Shown here in pieces: positions 44,060 through 57,012 of a stretch of 64,000 bases of DNA. Below the pieces are notes generated by a model, which worked only from the letters and a program-made list of their open reading frames with translations, was not told where the DNA came from and searched no databases. Source of the stretch: Nymphaea colorata (lineage: Eukaryota > Streptophyta > Magnoliopsida > Nymphaeales > Nymphaeaceae); NCBI RefSeq assembly GCF_008831285.2, contig NC_045143.1, forward strand, positions 13,009,214 through 13,073,213, written 5' to 3'. Numbering within the stretch: position 1 is the first letter of the stretch; the number at the start of each line of letters is the position of its first letter. The position numbers and the translations under genes are program-made.

Positions 44060-45820
44060 TTAAAGTTTTGATTCAATGATTTAGCATGAACATGATCCTG
44101 TTTAGGGCATATTCGTTTTGTGTATGCATGAGAGAAATCTCCCATCACTATTGTCTTTAGTCCATCCCATCTTTCCCCCTCGTTCTTTAAGGCTTCCCTA
44201 TGGCATCGATGAGGAGCTCTCTCGACTCACAGGAACTGCTCTCCAAAATCGGTCTGTGCAGCCAGACGATGCATTCCCAAAATGTGTCTGCATGCTGAAT
44301 ATGCATTATGTATTCCCAATGTTTTTTTTTCCTGTTTTTGGTTTTTTTATTTGTGAGTTGTACTTGTGCCAAGAATAATTTGTATCTAATTGGGGTTGTA
44401 GAACTACCTTGAGGATTTAAAGTCGATGATATGTATAACAGTGATTCGTACTGCAGTTAAGATAGGTTGTGCAGTAAATTGATCATAAGCTGCCTTACCT
44501 AAAAAAATGGGTGCAACAAGTAGTTAGAGGCCATCAAATTGAGTGTTAGCCTATAAAGATCTTAGGGCGTAGCAATTAGCAGGTAAATGAAGAAGACGTT
44601 GGAATATGACTCGAATAGGTAGATTCCGGGATTGATTCTGCAAAAATGGTCAATTTCCTCCTTTCTTAGTGCTAAAGAACAGAACAAAGGAGGCTTGATA
44701 TTTGTTGTATTTAGCTCATGAAGCTACTGAATTGTCTTTGAAATGGTTTTTGGTGGTTCTAAAGGGGTGCAGTATTTTAACTTGAGTCTTGGTGCTAAGT
44801 TACTAACTACATTGTTATTGCTTGCTTTTATCTTTGCTAATTTGAAAAATCAACAAGCCTATTCACTTTATAGAGGAAGTAGACTTGACCTGATTCCTTT
44901 TATGGTCATCGTGTTTGTTACAAAAGCATTCTTCTTCACTTGTTTCTTCTGGTTTCAGTGAACCAATAAATTTTTTCTTTGTTTTGGTATAAAGTTTCAA
45001 AGTCTTTGATTTTATGAAAAATGCATGATCATTGATTTTACTAAAGCATTGATGGAATCAATTTGATGTCAGAAGTCTAGGAAAAATGACACATGATAAG
45101 GTAATTCTTACTCTTTAAATCGGCAACAAAATCTGACTCCACTGTGAAAGAAGAACTTACTGATGGATGTACAAGCCTTGAAATCTAACAAAGGCATGTT
45201 TACATTTGCATCCACATGATGGTAGAGAACCAAACGTTCCTCTTGAACCAAAAGGACATCGAAAAAAACAATCTTCTTAAAGCACGCAAGTAGAACTAGA
45301 ACTTGGTTTCACAAAACCAAGTTGAACCAAATTTACACCAAAGTAGGTTAAATAAAATTATCAACCAAAATTCTCCTTATCGGTCTTACATTTTTCACAT
45401 CCTATCAAGTTTGACTATGCTTCTGAATGCCTATTAGTACAAATGCTTCATTTGATCGTAATCAAGAGTGATTAAGATATCACACGGCTAACAGCATACA
45501 CTGTTGATTTAATATGGAAAATTTTCCATAGCCAAGTATCAAAAAACTATCAAGCATAAGAATCACCTGAATTCTCGTATTAAAAATGACAAATCATCAT
45601 TTAACTTACAAGAGCAGATAATAACAGAAAAAAGCAAAAAGAAAGATATTAACTACTTCCAGTATGGTCAGAGACATTGAAATTTAGCTTTCACCGAACA
45701 CATTCTCAAATCTATTTCAAAAAAACAAAAAAACATTGGGAATGCATTGGCCAAGGAGGCTGATGCACACCAGCTATAAGGGGCTGCTGGAAGACAGTAC
45801 ACAGATGCATTTTGGGAAAT
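44060..45820. other. no gene seen
   Basis: Frames up to 86 codons (44118-44378) show no motif. The region is AT-rich. Confidence 0.4.
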
Positions 45821-45825
45821 TTATA

Positions 45826-45868
<43 letters not shown>
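45826..45868. repeat. (TA)n microsatellite
   Basis: About 40 bases of TA repeats interrupted by a GTA. Confidence 0.9.
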
Positions 45869-45869
<1 letters not shown>

Positions 45870-45873
<4 letters not shown>

Positions 45874-46507
45874 AAAAATTAAAGAAAATAAGGTAAATAA
45901 ATAAATAATTTGCAAGATTCATAAAAAAGTTGTTATAAGATCAATGGACGCATGCAAGATGGCATCATCCGTAATCACTTAAAATTTACAATCACAAGAA
46001 AAATCTTTAATCAATTGGCTAAACAAAGATAAAATCAAACACAAGAAGTCTAGCCAATTAGCAAAATAAATTTGTCAATTGCTCACTTGCAAGAGAAACA
46101 TTTTTCGAAACATTATTGAGCATCCAGATTATAATCCATGTGGCCAATCCCGTAAACTGGAACACCCATCATTATTTTTATAAAAGAAACAAAAAAGATA
46201 ATTTTTTCTACTTACATAAGGTAGAGGGTACACCACTTGGGACCCTTGTGCCAAATATGTATCTTAATAGGTGGGACGAGATTTTATTTCTTTTTATTTG
46301 ATGAGGTTGAGATTTATCTAACCCTAAGGGAGACCACCAAGGATGTACATGTTAAAATCCATTGATGCATGCATCTTCTAGATTTTCAATCTAGAAGAAA
46401 ATTCTTTGAAAAAGACAATTCATTTTTCAATCTACCCAAGCACCTCAAATCGACCTAAGTTTTCAAAAGATTCCCGTTTGTGAGAATCATACGGTGAGAT
46501 GTTGCAT
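45870..46507. other. no gene seen
   Basis: AT-rich spacer up to the CACTA element. No feature supported. Confidence 0.4.
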
Positions 46508-48067
46508 CACTAAACAAAAAAAATGGATTCACGACGCGTGGTAAAAAGGCACGTCGGTGGAAGGCTACTTTTACCAACGTTTGGCTCTAAAATGTTGGTG
46601 ATAATTATTTTTTTATCATGTTCAGAACAAGATGTTGGTGAAAGTAGCTTTCACTGATGCATGCCGTTAGGATGTGTTTGAAGTTGAGCTTTTACCGACA
46701 TTCAGCTTGAAAAAGTCGATAAACATGTCACTTTTACCAACGTCTGGAACAAGACATTAGTAAAACGTAGTCTTTCCCTACGTGTGCCGCTAAAATGCGG
46801 TTGAAGTTACTTTTACCAACGTCCAGCTTGAAAACATCGCCAAACATAATATTTTTAATGACGTTCGGAATAGAATGTCCGTAAAAAACCTTGTACCGAT
46901 ATTCATTTTGCAAACGTCGATATAAAAAGAAGTTAGCTTTATCGATATGTGGTCATGCTTGCATCGTTAAAGTCGCTTTTACCGACATCCTTCAAACGTC
47001 TGTAAAAGTTACTGTAAAAATTTTACTTTTGCTTTTAAGTAAATCCTTTATCGACGCATCCCATGCTTCGGTAAAAATTACCACAAAACTTTTACCAATG
47101 TTTTTAAAAGGCATTTACCGACACATCCCACGTGTTGGTAGAGTTTTTCCCGACTCAATAACTCTGCTTGAGCCTTCTTCTCCTTTCTTTTTTGTTTCCT
47201 CTTTTCCTTTGGCCTCCCTCTTCTTCCACCGACGTTTACCAAAGTTTTTGGGCGATTCCAAGTGTTTTTCATCAATTTTAGACGTTTAAATGATAAAAAG
47301 ATAGGTTGCTAGAACTTAATGTTAAGTTTGATTTTTCTATTTGCAAATGATTTTAAGTTATGATATTATTATAGGATAATATTTTTGCTTTTTCTACTTC
47401 AAGTTTTTTGTATTTTTGTGTTCCAGTTTGTAGGTTGGTTTGTTTTTGTAAACAATGCTTGTTTTATTTTAAGCTTATGTAATTTATCACATGGATCTTG
47501 TAGGCCTCCTTCACTCGCTGCTTCAAATCATCAAATACACCTAACCTGAACCACATGATTTTGGGTTTTTTGTTTCATACTTTTTTCATTTTCGCTGCAG
47601 CTGGCCTCTGTTTTTTATGTTTGATGTATTTGTTTTATATCTTTTGAATTCAACTTGTAAAAGCTCTTTACTCAAATGCTATCTTTCCAAGTCGTGGAAG
47701 CTCTTTTTTTCTTTTGTTCGTTCTCTCGGCATTGTTTTAATACTTGTAGAATCCTTAGAGTTGTACCTCTAAATGAAATGGACATCGGTATGCGTCGATA
47801 GGAAAAAAAATAAACAAATATTCACCGATACGTCGATAAATATATTATCGACGTCCACGTATATGTCGATAAAAAGTATTACTGATGCCAACACGTGTCC
47901 GTAAAAGTATTATTACCTACGCACATGATGTGTCGGTGCAAACTCTACCCCGTCGTGTGCACTAGAGTGTCGATGATAGTTTTGACAGACGTTTTCTTTA
48001 CTGTCGATCGCTTCAAACGTCGATGAACGTTATTCAGCTGTCAACGACTCCTCCGTTTTTCGTAGTG
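46508..48067. mobile_element. non-autonomous CACTA (En/Spm-type) element
   Basis: The left end is CACTAAACAAAAAAAATGG and the right end, inverted, is CACTACGAAAAACGGAGGA. The 3-base flanks are CAT and AAT. Both subterminal regions are crowded with a short word of the form TTTTACCRACGT or TATCGACGT: at least ten on the left (46570-47130) and five or more on the right (47820-48050), as expected for transposase-binding repeats of CACTA elements. The 1560-bp body has an AT-rich middle (47290-47760) and no transposase. Frames of 65 and 132 codons overlap the repeats and are not credible genes. Confidence 0.85.
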
Positions 48068-48510
48068 AATTCTCCCTCAATTAGGGTGTCGCCCTTAGGA
48101 AGCTTTGATTTCAGTAATGGTGGTGTTGTTTGCTGAGCGTGGCCTGTGATATTCCTTAATTGATTTGTGTTTTATATTATATGTCATATAATGGTGATAT
48201 TCCTTACTGTGAAATGGGTTATATAATGGTGCTTTGAATGCTAAATTTCTATGTATATATATTTGAAACAAGAAATCTCAAATATAATAGCTCCACCTCA
48301 CTAGTAGGTGATCAGAAGCAATCTGAACATGGCTTAGAACCAATGCAAGTATCTTTTAAAAGTAATTTCATCATTTTTTTTTAAGTTGCTTAGCATCCGT
48401 TTTAACTAATCCCAAGAAAAGTGGCTAGACAAAACCTTGGAAGTTGGGGCTTGCTGTGACTCTTCACGGTAGGCCTCTCTAACGATTTGGTTCAAATCAT
48501 CAATCCCTTA
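48068..48510. other. no gene seen
   Basis: Short spacer between the CACTA element and the Tourist-like MITE. AT-rich. Confidence 0.4.
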
Positions 48511-48930
48511 AGGGGTGTTTGATGCTCTTGAATTTTGACTATATAATTAACATTCTAGAAACAAAATTCTACCCTAAACTAGAATTGGAATGAAATTTCC
48601 AGTTCTAATTTTCCTTTGTGTTTGATAGTATGGAATTTTGATTCCAAAATAAAAAATGAAGTGTTTAATGAAAGAAGAATCAAAATTCTAAAATTGATTA
48701 ATTAAAGTTATCATGACATGTGTCTCAAAAAGAAATGAAATTTTTAAAATTTTGGAATCATGATTTCATCCCTTAAGGTGGAATCATTATTCCAGAATTT
48801 TGATTAAAAAATGAGCCTACAATTCTGGAATCAAACTTTTTCGTTTGATAATGCAATTGTCATTTCATTGAAAAAATGAGAGTTTTAGTTCTAGAGTTCC
48901 ATAATTTCAGCTTCACGAAACACTCAAAAG
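48511..48930. mobile_element. Tourist-like (PIF/Harbinger) MITE
   Basis: Starts AGGGGTGTTTGATGCTC after TTA and ends, inverted, CTTTTGAGTGTTTCGTGAAG. Shares CCTTTGTGTTTGATAGTATG and AATTTTGATT blocks with 18561-18942. A related end (AATGAGAATTTTAATTCTAG) is at 55050-55100. Confidence 0.6.
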
Positions 48931-50336
48931 GCTATGGTTTCATGGCTTTGAAAAGCTATCTAAGTCCAAGGATTTTGCTTTCCATGGAATCAGTAAACTC
49001 TTCCCAAAATTCATAAAATATTTTCTAGAACAAGAGTTTGAAGGTTTCATGAAGTCCGCCCCCAAGCAAGAACCCCCAAAAGCCAAAAATTTGGAGCCTT
49101 ATGAAAAATTAACGTAGTTAAAATACTTACTAGATGCAAAGCATAAGAATTTATGTTCGGTCCATTAAAATTAGAATTTACCAAAATAAATAAATAAATA
49201 TAAATGTAAACTCCGTTAAAATGAGAATTTACCAAAATAACATATATATGTAATAAACTTAAGGCTTGAAGTTTTTCTGTAAAAGAAAACCTGCTGAAAC
49301 AAGGACATGAGCAACCAGAGATTTTTATAAACGCATCCTAGAAAGTCCGAGCTTTACATATATGATTTTAACTAAAATCTATCTTAATCAAGCAGGTTTA
49401 ATGGAAGATCATGAAATTTTACCCAAACTTGAATTTTTCAAGCCAGAGGCTCTTCTTTCTCAAGATTTTGGAGAATGCTAAAATGAGAATTTATCAAAAT
49501 AAATAAATAAATATGAGTAACCAGGGATTTTTATAAACTCATCCTAGAAAAGCGAGCATTACATATGTGATTTTCATTAAAATATATCTTAATCAAGCAG
49601 GTTTTATGGAAAATCCTGAAATTTTACTCAAACTGGAGTTTTTCAAGCCAGCGGCTTTTCTTTCTCAAGATTTTGGAGAATGCCTAAAGAGATTCCCTTG
49701 AATCAAATTTTGACTCACAAAAGAAACCAAAAGCTTGTGGAAAATAAGGACCATGAAAATCTAGTCTAGTCTTTTCAAGATACGAATCAAGAGTTTCTGC
49801 ACTGATTTTTCAAAAAAGAAAAAGAAAATCCAAATGAGGTCGAATCACTTGAGAATTCAAGTCAAAACAAAGACAATAAGAGACTCAACAAACTCAGTGA
49901 AGGCAGATCCCGCTCACGACCTCCAACAAAAGTCCGACGAAACCAGGACTTTATAAAATTTTCTTAATAATGTCATCCAGAAAAAATGTGTCATCCAGAA
50001 CATAAGATTTGAACTCCAGCCCATGTTTTTGATAATAAAGATCAAGAGTCTCTAAAACTGAAAATTTCCAGCTTCCATGAAATTGAGAGCCAAGCAATTT
50101 TTTGACAGAAATTCAAAGCTATCACAAAGAGACTTCAAAACACTCTTTGAATCTCAAGTTTTCAAATCATTTATCGAGCCAAGGGATCGGTTGCTAAGAA
50201 AATTTTTGACCCTTGAATGCCAATATTAAGTGGTCACTTAGGGGACGACCCACAAATTCTTCTCTATCTTTATCATGATGATGGTATATATTTGGATGAA
50301 GCATGAATGGTGGCATGCATACATTACTTCCAAATG
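48931..50336. other. no gene; diverged local direct repeat
   Basis: A block around 49310-49480 (GAGCAACCAGAGATTTTTATAA, AATCAAGCAGGTTTAATGGA, TTTTGGAGAATGC) recurs at about 49515-49685 with moderate divergence. Otherwise AT-rich with no coding signature. Confidence 0.5.
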
Positions 50337-51173
50337 GCACGTTTGATTGCTGTCCATTGGGACAGGACAGACAGAACGTCCTGTTCATTGCACTACTGTC
50401 CTGTCCTCATGGACAATGATGTTCCTTGTCCATCGTTTGATGATTTTAGGAACAGAACACTACGTTCTTCTTGTCTGGCGTTTGTTTCGTATGTGTCTGT
50501 TCTGTCCATTCTGTCTAACGTTTGTTTTTGTCATGTCTGATCTATCGGTCCTGTTCGATGTTTGCGTCTTTCATGGTTAATTCTGTCTGTCATGTTTGGT
50601 GTTTGTTTATTATATTATATTTGTTCTGTCCGCTATATGACATCTTATTTTTTGAACATGTTATATCAAAACAAGTGTACAATTCATAACATGTCATATG
50701 CAAATCAATACATTTGATAACACGCTCCATAATATTATAACAAAATCAACTCTTTCAATACATTCATATATATAACAAAAACATCAGTACTGTAGAATGT
50801 TTAAACATCTATAAGCCACCGGTATCAAGTAAAACTACAAAATACAAATTGTCTAAAATATTCAACTGTTGCAAGTCATAAAACAAAAACAACTATAACA
50901 ACTCGCTAGATAAGTAGTCTTTTGTCGTGCATGCTACTCTTCTCATCAAAACCATGTAATACTTTAGAAGAGGCATCACCGTCTGGTTCCTGCATTTCAA
51001 AAATTAAAAAGACAAACAAAAAATTAGATTATCACCATAAAATATTAAAATAATCAAATATAATTAAAACAATGACATATAATATAATGAGAATGTTAGA
51101 CATACAAGAATTAAACTAACCTTAAGACTAACGATTAAAAGAAAAAGCTACATCGTTCCATCCATTCAAGATA

Positions 51174-51289
51174 TCAACCAATCATGATGTCCTGGTTTGG
51201 AGCTCTGAGGTACATAGTGAGTTCAGCTCGAAGCATATCTGGAACATCACAAGGAAGCGAAGTGAGGAGCAACCATGGAAAGAAGCAAT
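51174..51289 (-). other. exon-like segment, unrecognised
   Basis: After a TTTCTAG acceptor the minus strand reads CFFPWLLLTSLPCDVPDMLR then AELTMYLRAPNQDIMIG and a TGA. Just upstream on the same strand, 51470-51380, is MVLDHLRNLAAKMVVGFNSP. Composition is coding-like but I do not recognise it. It may belong to the surrounding candidate transposon. Confidence 0.28.
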
Positions 51290-51744
51290 CTAGAAAGCAA
51301 GAGAACGTGGTTTTTCTTTCTTGCATATCCAAAGAATGGGAATTCAGCTAGTCCAAATGTGTTTGCTCTGCGACAGGGCTGTTGAAACCAACAACCATCT
51401 TAGCTGCAAGGTTACGAAGATGGTCTAGAACCATGTAGTGCAGCAATCTGGACAACAACGGTTGCACTAACTCTTAAATAGCTAGGAAAGGCACAAGCAC
51501 ACACGAAAGACATGAAGCATTGCAGCAACATAGAGGATTTTAACAACTAACATTCCCCAATTGTGCAACTATGACAGTTTAGCAGGTTTAAAACTTTCAT
51601 ATACATTAAGATTCAAAAGTTAGATGGTGATCAATCACTTGCACAAATTTATGAACATGAGATGTCCTTCTCACATGGCCAGAACCATGTTCATACTTTA
51701 CACACTGATATATATCACTATAATATTTCTAATGTTTTGTAGCT

Positions 51745-52828
51745 CCAATAGGATGCCTATGCTTGCTTGTTAAAAGGGAGATTATACCTGCAGCAGCTGC
51801 AAAGGATGCCTACGCTTGCTTGTTCTCATCTACCTCAAAGCAGTTTCACGATGCAAAGGCTGAAACCTATAAACAACATGCAGTGGTTCATGGACCTGCA
51901 CTAATGCATGTTACGGATAGAACCAATTCACATTGTCCCTACTCAAAACCAGGTTTTCAGATGAAAAACCTGGGAGGGGCAGCTTTTACAAAACCTGGTT
52001 TCATCCAAACATTCCCAAAACAGGAATTTGGAGACCAAACGAGTTTAACAAAGTTTATATTTTGAGAGTAGTTAGGAATGGTATATGCAGTTTGCAGATG
52101 CTAAAGATGAGGATTGAAGGAATGGGAGATGCAGCGGATGGCGCCCTTTCAAAATGGTTGTTTGTTAACCATACTAACAGCCCACCACCACATGCAGTAG
52201 TGACCTTCTGTTAATAAAAAAAAATGTGAGAAGGTATGAAGTTCGATAACTCAGATGGCTAGCTGCCTTCTGTTACAAACTAAAAAGAAAAATCTGCCTT
52301 CAGTAATGGACTTTCAAGGGCCACCAAGCTAACTTCGAGTCTCATGGGCTTTCAAATTGTTAGTTGCTCACTCCTATCAGCCAGAGTTCTGTCCAGCTGA
52401 TCGCCTGTTCGGCTTCATATTTCGAGGAATTGAACAAGCTCAAGAGTACCTACTGATAAAATTCACGGAGAGCTTGCCAATTGTCTATGCCCGTTTCTGA
52501 TTAATCCTGCAGAAACAGAATAAGAAGCTTGTCTTTCTATCTCATTTTTCATGGTGCTCAATAATTGACTAGCTATATATACAATTATTTTTGCACAGCA
52601 AATAGATCTTTGGGCACATCATATGGGTATTGGGCACGTGAATTCTAAATTGATTGAATCATGCTGTTCACTATTTGTTTCATTTCCACGATTGTTTTCA
52701 TAAAAGGAAAATGTTGGTTTTGTTTGTGCTTATGACAAGAAGTCCAATATATTGATGAGAACCAACTTCATCTAAATCGAAATCATTATTGTTCCAACCT
52801 AATTTCTACTGGTATCAGGAGGTACCAC
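51745..52828. other. no gene; a MITE-like block within
   Basis: 51945-52025 repeats the AAACCAGGTTTT family seen at 22400. The word AGGATGCCTA(T/C)GCTTGCTTGTT occurs twice (51751, 51803). A plus frame ending at 52501 (FCPADRLFGFIFRGIEQAQE) looks coding-like but has no start or neighbours. Confidence 0.3.
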
Positions 52829-53739
52829 TTAAAGAGGATCATGACTTTCAGAATAAAGCATTTCATTGATTGTCTGGCGCCAAATTTCAGAATAGCACAC
52901 AATCTTATCATGGAAAGACGACATTTTTGTTGTGATACCGATGTTTATATCGGCTTTACATCTTGAGGGATGAAAAGTACATTTATTAGCACATGCTTTC
53001 ACAATGGTTAATTTTAATATAGAAAGTGGGAACTTAAAATTTTTACTCATAGCAGCAGCTATTTTATTTTTGAGTGGCAAAGTTGCTGATTTATTGGAGA
53101 TATGGCAGCATTCTGATTGCCGAACAGTAAAGAATGGATGAGAAATCAGGATAGGCATGAAGGCAGGTTGGACCAACCGAACAGATCTGTGTTTCAGCCT
53201 AAACTTGTCGCTCATTCAAAAGCTCTTTTTGTAAGTTGAATATGAAAAATTAGCTGATCCAAGTGCCACCTATTTGGCATGTACAAATATGAAAAATATC
53301 AAATTCATCTATTTAATTTTATCAATGCATATATCTGAGTTAGAAAGCAAAAGTGATGGACGGGTGAAATAGAAAGGAAAAATGCATTTTTTGTGTAGGG
53401 CCGAAGGCTTGGAAATTTGGAATGACGATTTTTATGGAAAAATTGTGTTGCGCGATGCGTTCTGTGTTCAATTCGATTCAGCAAAGGGAGAAACAGGGGA
53501 GAACAAAGTTACATCAGCCTTAGAACTGAGTAATTAGGTCACTTCATTCCTTTCAATTCTTAGAAGCAAGTATTTATATGACGTCTCAAAGCAAGAATCA
53601 ATGAGATAAATAAACAAAGAACGCCCCTTATTTACGAAGATCACCGATGGAATCTAACAAAGCGCCCCTTATTTATGAAGCAAGAATCATTGAGATGAAT
53701 AAATAGACAATGGATCAGATATCGACAGGGGGTGGAAAA

Positions 53740-53744
53740 AACGA

Positions 53745-53775
<31 letters not shown>
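53740..53775. repeat. (GA)n microsatellite
   Basis: About 32 bases of GA repeats. Confidence 0.9.
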
Positions 53776-53779
<4 letters not shown>

Positions 53780-53781
53780 AC

Positions 53782-54153
53782 CTATAAGCCGCCGCCCAAG
53801 AGCCGCTGGAAGACACACGCCCTGCTGAGGAGCTTCCTCAGCTGCTCGAGGATGCCCATTGAGGAGCTGCAACCAATGCGATGCTGCTGAGGAGCCGCTG
53901 GAAGACGCCCTGCTGCAAGAAGACTATGTTCTGCAGTCGCCCTCCCGCGGAGACAGAGGAGAAGGAGAGAAACGGAAAGGATCGGGTGATGGGGGTCGAG
54001 GGCTCGGGGTCGGGGGCGTCGGGGGCAGAGGGAGTTCCGTCTGTTCTGAGAGTTAGCTCGGAACAGATTGGAACACAAATAGAATTTATACCCCTGTCCA
54101 ATTGTCCGTTCTGTCCGGCTTGTCCTGTGTCCAGCGTTTGATAAAAAAATCAA
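53782..54153 (-). other. GC-rich minus-strand ORF, 123 codons, unrecognised
   Basis: It sits at the inner edge of the right GGACAG-rich end. It is Pro/Arg/Leu-rich with no motif I recognise. GC content is far above the surroundings, and a competing minus frame (53838-54101) is also open. It might be the first exon of a gene carried by the candidate element, or chance in GC-rich DNA. It contains a local duplication (CTGCTGAGGAGC-type words). Confidence 0.25.
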
Positions 54154-54454
54154 TTAGACAGGACACGCGTGTCCTGTTCCGCGTGTCCTGTAACCATCAA
54201 ACGACCTCTAAGTTGAACAGCTACAGCTCTGAGCTATGTCCATGACCACAGTAGCGATATAGCATAGTCTTGAGCTCCCCTTGGTCTCTAAGTGGCCGTT
54301 TGGCACCCATAACTTATTACTACTGTTTAGTGATTCTACTTCAAAATTTAGGGTAGATTCATGGAACATTATGCTACCAGGTCTCATAAATTTATCCCAC
54401 GTTTTGTAGTGGTCTCATTGGACAATAACAATTTGTTATTAATGTCAAACAATC

Positions 54455-54860
54455 TCAAAAGGATACACTAGTTTCAAGTAATATCAAAGAATATATATAT
54501 ATATATAAAGTCAAATTTTCCAAGTCCCACTTTCCAAGATCCAAATCAAGTATTCCTTTCGATCCAAATCGAAATTCAAATAAAGTCAAGTTTTCCAAGT
54601 CCCATTTTCTAAGATCCAGATCCAATTTCCCAAGATCCAAATCAGGTTCTAACATCCGGATCAAGTATTCCAAATTGATCCCAATCAAATTTTTAAATCA
54701 AGTCAAGTTTTCCAAGTCCAATTCCGAGATCCAAATTAAGTTTTCCAATCAAATCCAGTTCAGTTTTCCAAAATCCAAATTTGGTTCCAAATCAAGTTAA
54801 AGGAAAATATTTCTAAGATCCAAGATCCATACCAAGTTTTCAAGTCAACTCTACCTTTCA
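54455..54860. repeat. degenerate array of CCAAGATCCAAATC words
   Basis: About 400 bp of recurring CCAAGTCCC, AAGATCCAAATC and TCAAGTTTTCC words with no strict unit. Third and clearest member of the GATCCAAA array class in this window. Confidence 0.7.
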
Positions 54861-56575
54861 AAAGTCCAAAACTACGCACAAGCGTATAGGACCTCACTAG
54901 ATGTGACTTGGATATTTTAGGAGATTCTTAGTCTTTGGAGGTGGTTATCCCCAATAAAGGCGTTAGGAATTGCTTGGCATGACCCCTTTTTAAAGCACAA
55001 ACCCTCTTATAAAAACAATGCCTTTTGCATTACCAAAAATCTTATAAAAAAAATGAGAATTTTAATTCTAGAATTCCATCATTCCAGCCTCATCAAGGCA
55101 TGCCAATGTTGGGACAGTGCCTGACGCTTGGGAATTGAATGCCGGGAGAAACAAAAACTTTGTCGTCTTAATTTTCGTAAATGCTGGCTACAGTCAGTTT
55201 CTACTGCTCACACTCCTGTAAGCATATATATCTTTGTCCCAACATATATACATCAATTTCAAATGAAGATATAAACAAAAAGTTTTTCTTAAATTCGAAT
55301 TTCGTTATTAATTACAGAAAAAATTAAATTACACAAAAAATTGAACGTTTTTGTTGACAGCGGCAGTTATCCTCTTTTCTTAAATTGAATCCTAGGCGGT
55401 CGGTAGATATGAGACTCCATTTGGTGCAGCAACTTGTAATCTTGCAAAAAAAATTTAACGAGGATCTTTATGCTTCACTTGCGATACCAAGTTCTTAGAA
55501 AAGCAGGTTTGATTGACACACTTTTAAAATTGCTGCAGTCAAGGCATGTTCAAACCATGTTAAACAAAATGCAGTACCATCTAATATCTAACAATCAAAG
55601 TTGATGAACGACATCGGTTGAACTTGAATTGCTTGCATATTGTTTGGTCAGAACCTTGAATTATAGAGAATGCACTACCATCTTCTGAGTATGTCTCATC
55701 AGCAATTCCATAGCTATAATTCTTGTACCCTTTGCTAATTTCCACCCCATCGATGTTTAGTGACACCATAGTCAATTTACAAAATCTAGTGATGAGCAAT
55801 GATAAACAAAACTAGACATTCAGGTGCCAATTAAGCAACTCACTTTGAAAACAATAAAGCATTGAAGAATCAAGAGAACTCAATGGGTTCTTTTCCTTCA
55901 AAAATTTCTGGTCTGCAAGATTATAACTAGAGGACTATGCAAGGAAGATCTGGATGAGAAAAGCAAATTCAAAAACGATTTCTAATATCCTGACTATGAT
56001 TACAGCAACATGCTTTCTGAAAGAGTTTCTCGAAAACACAGTACCTGAGCAACTTGCCCTTTCAATGCCTCTTCCATTTTGTTCATGATGGAAATTGCAG
56101 ATGTCTTCTCTTCTTGTATTTAACATTTAATGGCTTGCATGATCATGCATAATGAAGATTTGTTACAATTATTGACAGAGCCCTCTTTGAAAATGTTCTT
56201 ACCAAACTAGAACTACTGATAAACCATATTCAGAAGTCAGTTTCAAATCACCTATTTGCAGGAGGATGTACACAAAAGCACACAACAGAACCTGATTGTT
56301 AACACAATCATCTGGATGTAGATCTAGATCTAGATACTTGCATGCACTTTATTTTATGTTCCCTTTCTCATAAGTGCACAATTAATGGCATCTAGTAATA
56401 TCTCAATTTTTTCCTTGTAATTATGTCATAGGTGTAAAGTTGTTTAGATTAATAAAAGGTAGGGATAGATGAAAAAGAGTTCTATATGCCGCTCATATGT
56501 ATAACGAGTGTACGCTGGATATGGACACTACTACCAATATGTATATTTACTTAATGTTTACCCGTAGCATTTGTC
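54861..56575. other. no gene seen
   Basis: 55045-55100 looks like one end of the Tourist-like family of 18561 and 48511. The rest is AT-rich with short frames. Confidence 0.4.
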
Positions 56576-56945
56576 ATTATCTCATACCCATAGCTTCTGA
56601 GATAATGACAAGGAGTGCATAAGATAATAATTGAAGTATGCGATAATATGTTTGAAATAGCAAAAGAAGTATGAGATAATGAGATATATGATATAACACT
56701 CAACGGAGGTATGAGATAATGTATATAAGATAACAAAAAAGGCATAAGATAATGATAGAGGTATGTGATAATGTAGATGTATAAGACAATGTTAAACAGA
56801 GGTATGAGATAATGTGTATGAGATAACAAAATAGGTACGAGATAATGATAGATGTATGAAATAAGGCTAAACAAAGGTATGAGATATATAAGATAACAAA
56901 AGAGGTATGAGATGATGATAGAAGTATGAGATAACGCTATGAGTG
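56576..56945. repeat. degenerate minisatellite of (T)ATGAGATAATG
   Basis: About 20 imperfect repeats of GGTATGAGATAATG / AGATAACAAAAGAG words. The minus frame of 107 codons across it (Tyr/Ile/Leu/His/Ser repeats) is an artefact. Confidence 0.85.
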
Positions 56946-57012
56946 AGACATAAAAAAAAATGATGACGCTTTTTGTTGTTCAGAAGGGTATATTGGTCAT
57001 AACGATTTGTAT

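Larger units (their letters stand above)
50337..54208. mobile_element. possible PIF/Harbinger-like element with GGACAGGACA ends
   Basis: The left end GCACGTTTGATTGCTG then GGGACAGGACAGACAG, and the inverted right end GGTCGTTTGATGGTTACAGG then GGAACAGGACAC, resemble each other. Both subterminal regions (50340-50600, 54090-54200) are packed with CTGTCC/GGACAG words. The target duplication is not clear. Exon-like pieces on the minus strand lie inside. It may be an autonomous-size relic, or two MITEs of one family in opposite orientation. Confidence 0.4.

Noticed and set aside
52385-52501. Plus-strand coding-like end FCPADRLFGFIFRGIEQAQE
   Set aside because: First suspected as plastid-derived, but it matched no plastid protein I know, and no start or upstream exon was found.
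52829-53215. 128-codon minus frame
   Set aside because: No recognisable motif, no start context, AT-rich surroundings. Possible chance frame; kept out of the gene list.
56551-56874. 107-codon minus frame that looks like a membrane protein
   Set aside because: The hydrophobic Tyr/Ile/Leu repeats come from the ATGAGATAATG minisatellite.
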